A stretch of DNA of 7,326 nt from DATLFI01 sp035524895 (GCA_035524895.1 DATLFI010000290.1:1-7326), one strand, 5' to 3'. Counted from the stretch's first letter, positions 1 to 6,925 are shown. The notes: generated by a model not told the origin, from the sequence alone. Made by a program: numbers and translations.

Positions 1-1
1 T

Positions 2-2026
2 GTCCCGTTCGACGCCGTGCGCGCGGAGACCCGGTTGGAAGGCAAGCTCACCTTTTCGATCACGCCCTCCCATCGCCTGGTCGGGACCTACCTGGACATC
101 GACGACGCAGAGCAGGGCAACTTCTTCGGAAACGTCCTGGACCTGGAGAGCCTGAACAACCGGGAGACCCCGCAGGAGCTCATGGTGTTCCACTACTCCG
201 GCGTGGCCTCTTCCAACTTCTTCGTCGAAGCGCAGTACTCGGAGCGCGAATTCCTGTTCGTCGGCTCCGGCTCGAAGTTCACCGACCTGATCCGCGGCAC
301 GCTGCTGGTAGATCGTCAGGGTCGGCGCTGGAACAGCCCGACCTTCTGCGGCATCTGCCGCGACGAGGAGCGCAGCAACGAGAACCTACTGCTCAAGGCC
401 TCGTACTTCCTGTCGCCTGCGCGAGGTGGCACCCACGACATCGTCGGCGGCTACGACACGTTCAGCGACATCCGGGCGGCCGACAACCACCAGTCGGGAA
501 GCGATTTCCGGATCACCACCGTCGACACCATCATCACCGGCTCCGGCGCCGGGACGGTGCTCTATCCGCGCTTCACTCCCGGTGTGAGCATCATCCAGTG
601 GAACCCGATCTTCGAGTCCACCAAGGGCACCGACTTCGCGACCAACTCGTACTTCGTCAACGACACCTGGCGTGCAACCTCGCGTCTGAGTGTCAACCTC
701 GGGTTCCGCTACGACGACAACGACGGCGTCGACGCCGGCGGCGCCACGGTGATCGATGACTCGAAGCTCAGCCCCCGTCTCGGCGCCTCCTACGACACCC
801 GGGGCAATGGCGACCTTCTGTTCCACGCCTCCCTCGGGCGCTACGTGATGGCGGTGGCCAACAGCCAGGCGGGCGCCGGGTCGGCAGCGGGTTCGCCGGC
901 CAATCTCACCTGGTTCTACAACGGACCGGCGATCAACCCGGTGGGCACTCCCGAGTCGGACCTGATCTCCGCCCACGACGCGCTCGGCATGCTGTGGGAC
1001 TGGTTCGAGGGCACCGGATTCACCGACAACCCGAACCTGCGCTCGGTGAGCATCCCGGGCGGCCAGACGGTGGTCGGCGACGGCATGAAGTCGCCCCACA
1101 CCGACGAGCTCACCCTCGGTGTCAGCAAGCGCATCGGGCGTCGCGGCACCGTGCGCAGTGACTACGTGCGTCGCGAGGGCGCTGATTTCTACATCGACCG
1201 TCGCAACCTGATCATCGGCCGGGCGATCCTGCCCAGCGGCCAATCGGTCGACAAGTCGGTGATCGGCAACGACGACGATCAGCTGGAGCGCGTCTACGAC
1301 GGACTGCACACACAGGCGCGTTTCCGGTTTCCTCGTTTCGAGGTAGGCGGTGTTTGGGCTTGGGCTCACTCGCGGGGCACCTGGGACGGCGAAACCGGCG
1401 CCAGCGGGCCGGTGCGCTCAGCGATCGGCCAGTACCCCGAGTACCGCGCCTTCCCGCAGCACAACCCGCGCGGCAACCTCGGGAACGACCAGCGTCATCG
1501 CGTGCGGGTGTTTGCCACCTGGCAGATCCTCGAGCGCGGCAGCAACCGCCTGAGTCTGGGTGCGATCCAGAACTTCCGCGATGGCACGCCCTACTCGGCG
1601 GCCGGGACCGTCGATCCGCGCGCCGACGCCGGTGGCAACTTCGGGATCCCCAACCCCGGGTACGCGACGCCGCCCTCCTCGGTGACGTACTTCTTTGGTG
1701 ATCGGGGCGCCTTCACCACCGACTCCATTACCTCCACCGACCTGGCCCTGAACTACGCCTTCCGGTGGAAGGCCATCGGCAGGGATTTGGAGGTCTACCT
1801 GCAGCCGCGGGTCACCAACCTCTTCAACGAGGACGGCGTGGTGGTGGTGAACAGCACCGTGCTCACGCGGGTCAACGACACGAGCCTGACGCGGTTCAAC
1901 CCGTTCACGGAGACTCCGATCGAGGGAGTCCACTGGAAGCTGGGTGACGACTTCGGCAAGCCCCTGAGCCCGGCGGCCTTCCAGGCGCCGCGCACCTTCT
2001 CGTTCTCGGTCGGCTTCCGCTTCTAG
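2..2026 (+). CDS. TonB-dependent receptor, Oar-like, 3' part (5' end outside window)
   Basis: The frame is open from the first bases and ends in TAG at 2024-2026, so 674 residues are visible. The GTG at 17 is only an internal codon; the signal peptide, any carboxypeptidase-regulatory-like domain and most of the plug lie upstream of the window. What remains reads as an outer-membrane beta-barrel: alternating polar and aromatic strands such as NSYFVNDTWRATSRLSVNLG and SFSVGFRF, long Gly/Asn/Asp-rich loops, a late 'VTNLFNED' segment, and a terminal Phe, which is the usual barrel assembly signal. An FCGIC pair (Cys codons at 347-349 and 356-358) lies in a predicted loop and could form a disulfide. 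In this family the receptor takes up large or scarce substrates using TonB energy; nothing visible identifies the ligand. It converges on the hydrolase gene. The family call is firm, the Oar-like subtype less so. Confidence 0.92.
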   Translation, partial: VPFDAVRAETRLEGKLTFSITPSHRLVGTYLDIDDAEQGNFFGNVLDLESLNNRETPQELMVFHYSGVASSNFFVEAQYSEREFLFVGSGSKFTDLIRGTLLVDRQGRRWNSPTFCGICRDEERSNENLLLKASYFLSPARGGTHDIVGGYDTFSDIRAADNHQSGSDFRITTVDTIITGSGAGTVLYPRFTPGVSIIQWNPIFESTKGTDFATNSYFVNDTWRATSRLSVNLGFRYDDNDGVDAGGATVIDDSKLSPRLGASYDTRGNGDLLFHASLGRYVMAVANSQAGAGSAAGSPANLTWFYNGPAINPVGTPESDLISAHDALGMLWDWFEGTGFTDNPNLRSVSIPGGQTVVGDGMKSPHTDELTLGVSKRIGRRGTVRSDYVRREGADFYIDRRNLIIGRAILPSGQSVDKSVIGNDDDQLERVYDGLHTQARFRFPRFEVGGVWAWAHSRGTWDGETGASGPVRSAIGQYPEYRAFPQHNPRGNLGNDQRHRVRVFATWQILERGSNRLSLGAIQNFRDGTPYSAAGTVDPRADAGGNFGIPNPGYATPPSSVTYFFGDRGAFTTDSITSTDLALNYAFRWKAIGRDLEVYLQPRVTNLFNEDGVVVVNSTVLTRVNDTSLTRFNPFTETPIEGVHWKLGDDFGKPLSPAAFQAPRTFSFSVGFRF

Positions 2027-2031
2027 CTGGC

Positions 2032-2090
2032 CTCCGGCGCCGCCGGGTCCCGGGACCCGGCGGCGGCCTTCCCCAGGTCCGGCGCCGGAG
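2032..2090. terminator. Nested palindrome between convergent genes, likely bidirectional terminator
   Basis: The short gap between the receptor stop (2026) and the hydrolase stop (2091) is almost entirely dyad symmetry. A perfect 26-nt palindrome occupies 2039-2064, with arms starting GCCGCCGGG. An outer 10-bp pair, CTCCGGCGCC (2032-2041) and GGCGCCGGAG (2081-2090), encloses it and overlaps its left edge by three bases, so the two stems are partly alternative folds. There is no clear T-run on either strand, so this is not a textbook Rho-independent terminator. Its position at convergent 3' ends and the strength of the stem make a bidirectional terminator or transcription barrier the best reading. 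Confidence 0.6.
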
Positions 2091-3875
2091 CTACCGCTCC
2101 AGCCGCTCGAACACCAACGCCACCACCCCGCCCTGCTCCAACACCAACCGCCGCACCGCTCCAGCGTCGTCGCGCTGCACCACGAAGGCGACCGCCCCGG
2201 GCGCGCCTGCGACCAGGAAGCGGTCGCCGCCGACCGGCACGAGCACGAACGTGCGGCCCATCCCATCGGCGGTGAGCTCGCCGTCCTTCACTGCGACGGC
2301 GACCGTGACGCCCTCCGCTGACGCGTAGCTACCGGCGAGCTCGGCGAGCGCCTCGGGCGCGAGCTCCACGGCGGCCGGTGGCGGCGCGAGCTGCCAGCCC
2401 GCCAGGCGCGCCGATGCGGCGCAGTCGAGGTCGAGACCATCGAACGATCCGGCGGCGATGAAGCGGGCCGGGAGCCCCACAACGCACTCGCCGCCGGCGA
2501 GACCCTCGGTCCCGTGACCCGCCTCGGGCACCACGACGACGCGGGCGGTCGGCATGTGGGCGGCGATCCTTTGGGCCCAGCGCGGGGGCGTCGCCGGGTC
2601 GAGCGCCCCGACCACGAGCAGCGCCGGCACACTGGTGCGCACCGGGTCGTGGAAGCCTGGCGGGATCTCTCCGCGGGGCCACAACGCGCACGCCGCCTTC
2701 TGCTGGTTCACCCGCAACTCGCCGAGCAGCGTGCCCGCCGCCGCGGCGCGACCCTCCTCGAGCGTGAAGAACGGCACGTCCTCGGCGCAGGTCACGGAGA
2801 GGTAGAGGCCGTCGGCACCACTGCTGAACTGCGCGCCGCTCATCGCGGCGAAGCTCGCCACCCGCCCGAAGTCGCCGAGCCCGGCGCGATGGAGCGCATA
2901 AGGCAGCCCGACCTGCGACGCGGGCGCATAGAGCATGTAGCGCAGCGCCTGGGCGAACACGTCGCGGTTCATCGGCACCGCCAGCGGCTCGCCGCCGAGC
3001 GGCGACGGCACCAACACCGGCTCGACCCCCTGCTCGAGCCGCGCGAGCGCCTGGCCGAGGTCGGCGTCGAGCGCCGGGAACGTCGACCGGCAGCCCTCGT
3101 CGCGCGCGCACGCCGCGAACAACCCGGCGAGCATCGCGTCGAGATCGCGCGCCATGTCGAGCGGCATGCGCGCGTCCATCGCCACCGGCCCGAGCAGCGT
3201 CAGCGTCCGCGTCGACTCCGGGTGCCGCCGCGCGTACTCGAGCGCGACCCGCGTGCCGTACGACACGCCGACCAGATCGAGCGTCTCGTACCCCAGCGCC
3301 GCGCGCACGTCGTCGAGATCGTCGGCCGCGCGCGCCGGGGTGTACGGCCGCAGGTCCGCCTGCCGCTCGAGCACCCGGCGGCACTCCGTCAGCCCGCCGA
3401 GGCTCATGAACTGATCGAGATACTGCTGCCCCCGCGCCGGGTCGTCTTGGTACGGACAGCGCAGCAACGGCCGCGACTGCCCCGTGCCCCGCTGGTCCAC
3501 GAGCAACAGGTCGAAGCGGTCGCGGAGATCGGCGAGGTAGCCGGCGAACCCGGCCGCGCCGCGCGTCGAGCTCTCGCCCGGACCGCCGGCGAGGTAGGTC
3601 ACCGCGCGCCGTGCCGGTGTGTCGCCGGTGCTCGGCAGGACCACCACCGCGAGCTCGACCTGTCGCCCCTCGCCGGTGTCGCGGTTCTCGGGTACCAAAA
3701 ACGTGCCGCAGCGCGCTGGTGTAGCGAGGCCGGGGAGGTCGCAGAGCTGGAGCGTGAGGGTCGGTTGCTGGGCCACGGCGAGTGGCAGTGCCGTGAACGC
3801 AGCGAGCAACAACAGTGCCGGCGCCACCGTCGCGAGCGCGGGGCGGTCCACCGCCGCGCGGACTGGGTCGTTCAT
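2091..3875 (-). CDS. Secreted S33-family alpha/beta hydrolase (tripeptidyl-aminopeptidase-like) with C-terminal beta domain
   Basis: This encodes 594 residues, ATG at 3875 and TAG at 2091. Residues 1-35 form a signal peptide: Arg-containing start, an Ala/Leu-rich core at about 12-33, and an AVA|QQ cleavage site, so the enzyme should be exported. The hydrolase core shows AGGPGES (96-102, oxyanion region), DQRGTGQS (127-134), the nucleophile elbow GVSYGTR with Ser205, the acid Asp426 in GALDPATPP, and His454 in EAGHGTEG. This is a complete Ser-Asp-His triad in the order of proline iminopeptidase/TAP-like S33 enzymes, which release N-terminal residues from peptides. A TAP-like segment follows to about 490. 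Residues about 497-594 (LAPEALAELAGSYAS onward, ending in FERLER) look like the small beta domain (DUF3471-like) found at the end of some secreted serine hydrolases. The true substrate cannot be read from sequence; an esterase role is possible. There is no good Shine-Dalgarno sequence upstream. Confidence 0.92.
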   Translation of the reverse strand: MNDPVRAAVDRPALATVAPALLLLAAFTALPLAVAQQPTLTLQLCDLPGLATPARCGTFLVPENRDTGEGRQVELAVVVLPSTGDTPARRAVTYLAGGPGESSTRGAAGFAGYLADLRDRFDLLLVDQRGTGQSRPLLRCPYQDDPARGQQYLDQFMSLGGLTECRRVLERQADLRPYTPARAADDLDDVRAALGYETLDLVGVSYGTRVALEYARRHPESTRTLTLLGPVAMDARMPLDMARDLDAMLAGLFAACARDEGCRSTFPALDADLGQALARLEQGVEPVLVPSPLGGEPLAVPMNRDVFAQALRYMLYAPASQVGLPYALHRAGLGDFGRVASFAAMSGAQFSSGADGLYLSVTCAEDVPFFTLEEGRAAAAGTLLGELRVNQQKAACALWPRGEIPPGFHDPVRTSVPALLVVGALDPATPPRWAQRIAAHMPTARVVVVPEAGHGTEGLAGGECVVGLPARFIAAGSFDGLDLDCAASARLAGWQLAPPPAAVELAPEALAELAGSYASAEGVTVAVAVKDGELTADGMGRTFVLVPVGGDRFLVAGAPGAVAFVVQRDDAGAVRRLVLEQGGVVALVFERLER

Positions 3876-3888
3876 ATCGGGGATAGTA
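3876..3888 (-). promoter_or_regulatory. Candidate leaderless promoter -10 element of the hydrolase gene
   Basis: On the minus strand a TACTAT hexamer (3883-3888) sits 7 nt before the ATG at 3875, and no purine-rich ribosome-binding site lies between them. A TANNNT -10 box at this distance would place the transcript start at or next to the start codon, giving a leaderless mRNA. No convincing -35 hexamer is seen, so the call rests on one short motif and its spacing. Confidence 0.35.
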
Positions 3889-3950
3889 GTGAACCTACGC
3901 TCTGCCCCTGTGAGACACGCATGGCTACTGCCACACCGCCCCCTCCCCTA

Positions 3951-3978
3951 GCGGCGGGCCTCGCGGAGGCCCCGCCGC
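3951..3978 (-). terminator. GC-rich hairpin downstream of the DUF2293 gene
   Basis: The 155-bp gap between the DUF2293 stop (4031) and the hydrolase start (3875) holds one strong stem: GCGGCGGGCCTC (3951-3962), a 3-nt loop, and GAGGCCCCGCCGC (3966-3978), paired except for one bulged C. It begins 52 bp beyond the DUF2293 stop codon on that gene's strand. No T-run follows, so termination is plausible but not proven. The rest of the gap shows only the candidate -10 box of the hydrolase. Confidence 0.45.
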
Positions 3979-4030
3979 CACAGACGGAGCATCGTGTCTT
4001 GCCCCCCCGGTGTCGGAAGCCGGATCACGG

Positions 4031-4717
4031 TCACTCCTCGTCTCGAACGGCCGGCTGCCACCGCTCCAGGACCTGGTCGACCCTCGCACCGACCAGCCTC
4101 CGCGCCTCGTGCCGCTCGCAGCCCCCGCCGAGCAGGCGGTCGTACTCAGTCTCACGGTGCCGCACGTGCGCGCGAACCGCCAGCTCGATCGCAGACGGCT
4201 CGAGCGCCTTGGCATTCGCAGTCCGACCGATGCGGCCGCTGTACTTGCGACCGGCGTGCTCGGCGATCTCCGTCTCCCGACCCACCGGACAGCCGGGGTA
4301 GCGGCGACGGATCGCTTTCGCGAGCTCGGCGACGTACGTCCGATCGAGCTCGGCCTCGCGGTCAGCACGGCGTAGGTTGCGCGCCGCCCTGACCTCAACA
4401 TCCGCGAGGCAGGCCGCCTCCGCCTCTTCGAGGGCCTGCGCCTCCACCAGCACTCCCTGCCGCTCGTATCGCTTGCGAGCCCTGCTCCACCTCAGGACCA
4501 CCGCGCTCAGCGTCGACAGCTTCTTCGAGCGGCGGGTGAGCGCGGCGTTGCCGGACGGCAGGAACTCGAGGTGGTCGAGATCGGCGCACGCCAGACAGAG
4601 CGCGCCCTTGCCCTCGACCAGGTGAATCCAAGCCGAACGCCCCAGCTCGGAGCCGCACTCGTCGCACCGGCTCTCGCGACTCGAGATGAAGACCTTGAGC
4701 TCCGGCTTCTCGGGCAT
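4031..4717 (-). CDS. DUF2293 domain-containing protein with N-terminal zinc-ribbon-like motif
   Basis: A 228-residue soluble protein, ATG at 4717 and TGA at 4031. Two CxxC pairs, Cys18/Cys21 (CDEC) and Cys41/Cys44 (CLAC), probably bind one zinc ion. A basic helical stretch follows at about 60-125 (RRSKKLSTLSAVVLRWSRAR and beyond). The C-terminal part, about 125-222, matches what I remember of DUF2293: FPGCP-like 'YPGCP', an 'EIAEHAGRKYSGRIGR' segment, 'AVRAHVRHRETEYDRLL', and a closing Arg/Glu-rich helix ending in VLERW. The function of the family is not known; zinc ribbon plus basic helices suggests nucleic-acid contact, which is inference. The gene lies 56 bp downstream of the racemase reading frame on the same strand, so the two may be cotranscribed. 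There is no clear Shine-Dalgarno. The frame shows no damage, unlike its two upstream neighbours. Confidence 0.82.
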   Translation of the reverse strand: MPEKPELKVFISSRESRCDECGSELGRSAWIHLVEGKGALCLACADLDHLEFLPSGNAALTRRSKKLSTLSAVVLRWSRARKRYERQGVLVEAQALEEAEAACLADVEVRAARNLRRADREAELDRTYVAELAKAIRRRYPGCPVGRETEIAEHAGRKYSGRIGRTANAKALEPSAIELAVRAHVRHRETEYDRLLGGGCERHEARRLVGARVDQVLERWQPAVRDEE

Positions 4718-4773
4718 GAGCGCTCAGGCGTGGTACGAGGAGACAACTCTCAGAGATCAATCGTTGCAGGCCC

Positions 4774-5473
4774 CTACGACGAAGCGCCCGCCGCCCTCTC
4801 TACCGCCGCCCGCGCCAACAGCCGCGTCGAATCGAGCGTCGGCAGCGGCGAGTTGCCGTCGTTCATGATCAGCGGGATCTCCGTGCACCCCAGGATCACC
4901 GCGTCGCAGCCCTGGGTCTTCATGCGCCCGAACAGCCGCTGGTAGTAGGCGACGCTCTCGGGCTTGAAGACGCCGCACACCAGCTCGTCCATTATGATTC
5001 GGTTGCCTTCCTCGCGTTCGGCGGCGTTCGGGCGAACCCACTCCAAGCTCCGCGCCGCGAGCCTCCCGGGGTAGACCTCGCTCTCGACCAGCCAGCGCGT
5101 CCCAGCCACAGCCCAAACGCCGATACCCGCGCTCGACCGCCTCGTCCGCGACCGCGTCGGCGATGTGCAGCCAGGGCCTCGGCGACCGCGGCTCGACGTA
5201 GTCCAATGCCTGGTGCATGGTGTTGGCTGGACAGATCAGGAAGTCCGCGCCGACCGCCGCGAGCTTGGTCGCCGACGACAACAGCAGCTCACCGGCGCCC
5301 GGCCAATCGCCCCGGTCGAGACAGGCCACGTACTCGGCGAACGACCACGCATGCATCGACACCTCGGGGTGCGCGTGCCGACCGAGAAGCGCCGCACCCT
5401 CCGCGCAGATCGTGCGGTAGCACAGCGCGGCGCCTTCGGCGGAGCAGGCGACGATGCCGATGTGTTGCGTCAT
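4774..5473 (-). pseudogene. Aspartate/glutamate racemase family gene, disrupted by a +1 frameshift at 5110
   Basis: The first frame starts at ATG 5473 (MTQHIGIVACSAEGAAL) and is clearly racemase-like to Gly121 (ERGYRRLG). It then runs into nonsense and would end at 4757. The family sequence resumes one frame over from 5109 (VAGTRWLVESEVYP) and ends at TAG 4774. Removing one base, the A at 5110 on the plus strand, joins the parts as RRLG-VAGTRW, matching the family's GLLGTR turn. The result is 232 residues, the normal length for the family. Both catalytic cysteines are present but on opposite sides of the break: Cys81 in FLICPANTMH and Cys196 in LGCTEIPLI. Neither half could racemise an amino acid alone. 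GAGG lies 5 nt before the ATG, a plausible ribosome-binding site. The alternative is a sequencing error. The first 173 bp of the gene are repeated at 6926-7098. Confidence 0.9.
5301..5473 (-). repeat. 173-bp direct repeat, copy A (5' end of the racemase gene); copy B at 6926-7098
   Basis: The segments 5301-5473 and 6926-7098 align without gaps at a constant offset of 1625 bp with four substitutions (about 98% identity). Two are silent (Leu CTT/CTG, His CAC/CAT) and two change residues (Cys10 to Arg and Glu47 to Asp in copy B). Identity stops abruptly at the start codon side, where only weak similarity continues for about 20 bp. At the inner side it stops at GGCCAAT, preceded by a shared CGCCC with a one-base indel. 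The interval between the repeats carries the whole RhuM-Fic gene. Confidence 0.95.
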
Positions 5474-5625
5474 GACAGCCTCGATGAAGGGTCTCGGACC
5501 GAGGACGACAGGATACGCCGCTGGCGTCGCGGATGGCGGCTCGCGAGCTACTACGAGAGTGGAACGGCCAGTGTTCGACTCCGTACGGCAGCCAACCCCC
5601 TGCCTCCATCGGGACCACCCCGGCA

Positions 5626-5676
5626 GAACTTTGAATAGCGTCGGCGCCTGTTCAAACTTCCGGCCGAAGTCTGAAC
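5626..5676. promoter_or_regulatory. Three-arm inverted motif cluster between RhuM-Fic and racemase genes
   Basis: The 221-bp gap 5474-5694 contains an imperfect dyad: GTTCAAACTTC (5650-5660), a 5-nt spacer CGGCC, and GAAGTCTGAAC (5666-5676), with one mismatched pair. A third related arm, GAACTTTGAAT, lies at 5626-5636. The dyad begins 19 bp past the corrected RhuM-Fic stop, so it could act as a terminator (no T-run seen) or as an operator for the racemase gene. Nothing else was recognised in this gap apart from the GAGG before the racemase start. Confidence 0.4.
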
Positions 5677-5694
5677 TAGGGCCAGACGCGACTC

Positions 5695-6715
5695 TCAACC
5701 GGGCCGCTCAGCCGATCCCGGGACGTCCTCGAGCAAGTTCAGCACCAGGCGCACGAGCAGGACCTTCTGCGCCGGCTCGCTCTCCGCGATCAGCAACGCC
5801 AGAGCCACCATCGCGTTGTCGGCGAGCAACGGTTCTCCGTCGGCGCGCAGCAGCAGGCCGTGGCGCCGCAGGTACTCGAGGAAGAGTAGCGACCCGATGC
5901 GCTTGTTGCCGTCGCCGAACGGATGGTCCTTGATGACGAAGTAGAGCAGGTGACGCGGCTCGCGCCTGCACGCTCGGGTACAGCGGCTCGCCGCCGAAGG
6001 TCTGCTCGATCGCGCCCAGAATCAGGGCGAGCGCGTCGCCGCGTTCCTGACCGAACAGAGCGCCCGCCTCGCGCCGGCTCGTCAGCTCGTCGCGCAGACG
6101 GCGCACGGCCGCACGCGCCTCATCGAGCGTGAGCTCGACGGCCGGCGCCGCCGGCCGAGAGGGCCGCTCCGCCAGCCGCTCCTCGTCGTACTCCAGCAGC
6201 AGCCGCCACGCTCGCGTGTAGCGCTGCACGACGTCGAGCACCGCGCGCCCCTCGTCGGTGACGAGGTCGTGCGACGTGAGCGTTCGCGCCAGCAGGCGCA
6301 CCGCCTGGTCGACCTCGCCGAGCCCGCGTTCCGCCAGCCGCTTCTGGTGGAGCGGGTAGCCACGCAACAAGTGGTCGCGCAGCGTGCGGGTCGCCCAGAT
6401 GCGGAACTGGGTGCCGCGCTGCGAGTTGACACGGTAGCCCACCGAGAGGATCGCATCCAGGTTGAAGTACTCGACCTGGTACGTCTTGCCGTCGGCAGCA
6501 GTTGTTGCATTTTCTGCAACAACTGCCTCCCGCTCGAGCTCGCCCGAGCTGAACACGTTCCCCAGGTGCCGCGAGATCACCGACTTGTCGCGCCCGAAGA
6601 GCTCGGCGATCTGGTTGAGCGACAGCCACACCGTCTCATGCTCGAGACGCACGTCGACCCGCACGCCACCGTCCAGGGCTTCGTAGACGATGACTTCGCC
6701 ACGGTGCTCGTCCAT
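5695..6715 (-). pseudogene. RhuM family protein with C-terminal Fic/Doc domain, disrupted by a +1 frameshift at 5953
   Basis: ATG at 6715. Residues about 28-55 (WLSLNQIAELFGRDKSVISR) look like a helix-turn-helix, followed by the RhuM core 'DGKTYQVEYFNLDAILSVGY' and RGTQFRIWATRTLRDHLLRGY (about 74-125). The Fic part begins near 200. After Ala254 (PSVQARAA) the frame is lost. Removing the plus-strand A at 5953 restores AA-HLLYFVIKDHPFGDGNKR and runs to TGA at 5695-5697, giving 339 residues, the expected size of RhuM/Fic proteins. The active loop HPFGDGNKRIG is residues 264-274 of the corrected protein. As read, the frame ends at 5708 with an Arg/Ala-rich tail lacking that loop. Fic/Doc enzymes modify target proteins with AMP or phosphate; RhuM proteins are common in accessory DNA and their role is poorly known. 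The break may be real decay or a base error. No strong ribosome-binding site is seen; GGGGG lies about 12 nt upstream. Confidence 0.88.
6498..6526 (-). repeat. Perfect inverted repeat inside the RhuM coding sequence, in an A/T-ending codon island
   Basis: GCAGTTGTTGCA (6498-6509) and TGCAACAACTGC (6515-6526) are exact reverse complements separated by a 5-nt loop, read as GAAAA on the mRNA strand. The element starts on a codon boundary and covers residues 64-73 (AVVAENATTA). All ten of these codons end in A or T. The eight codons before and nine after all end in G or C. The mRNA would form a stable 12-bp stem with a small A-rich loop. Function is unknown. Confidence 0.9.
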
Positions 6716-6740
6716 TGGAATCCGCTACCCCCGCCAAGAC

Positions 6741-6757
6741 GTTCCATGACATGGAAC
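6741..6757. promoter_or_regulatory. 17-bp palindrome upstream of RhuM-Fic, candidate operator
   Basis: GTTCCATGACATGGAAC is a perfect 8-bp inverted repeat around one central base, ending 26 bp before the RhuM-Fic start codon. It stands out as AT-richer than its surroundings. Its place and symmetry suit a dimeric helix-turn-helix regulator, possibly RhuM itself. No convincing -10/-35 pair could be assigned around it. Confidence 0.5.
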
Positions 6758-6816
6758 ATTCGCACATCTCCAGACCCGGTGCCGCCTGCAGAGTATGACG
6801 CCGGTTCGAGCTGGAC

Positions 6817-6905
6817 CCGCCGTCGCGACGGGCGGCGACCCCGGCGTCGATTCGCGCGTGAGCTCGGGCGTCGGCTAAGTGCTAGTTCGAGCGTCGGCTG
6901 AATGC
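6817..6905. repeat. GC hairpin and short tandem repeat in the gap upstream of RhuM-Fic
   Basis: The 210-bp gap 6716-6925 holds, besides the 17-bp palindrome, a stem CCGCCGTCG/CGACGGGCGG (6817-6835, one bulged G) and a tandem pair with 23-bp period. The pair is 6862-6882 and 6885-6905, sharing GCGTCGGCTRARTGC, with 4 differences in 21 bases. No open frame here looks coding. The tandem pair abuts the edge of the truncated racemase copy and may be a scar of the rearrangement. Confidence 0.45.
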
Positions 6906-6925
6906 CAGGTTGAACATCTCGCCCA

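Noticed and set aside
386..1369. 327-codon minus-strand frame opposite the TonB-dependent receptor
   Set aside because: Val/Ala/Asp/Arg-rich composition typical of antisense to a GC-rich gene; no motif or start signal.
2514..4301. 595-codon open frame on the plus strand opposite the hydrolase
   Set aside because: Arg/Glu/Ala-rich sequence with no recognisable domain, antisense to a gene with a complete catalytic triad; it is a by-product of high GC.
5105..5115. Programmed frameshifting to make an intact racemase
   Set aside because: No slippery heptamer, no clear stimulatory structure, and the family is not known to use recoding; mutation or a base error is simpler.
6909..6915. GTTGAAC resembling an integron attC core (GTTRRRY)
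   Set aside because: No matching RYYYAAC partner at a suitable upstream distance, no attC-like stem and no integrase; a 7-base match is expected by chance.
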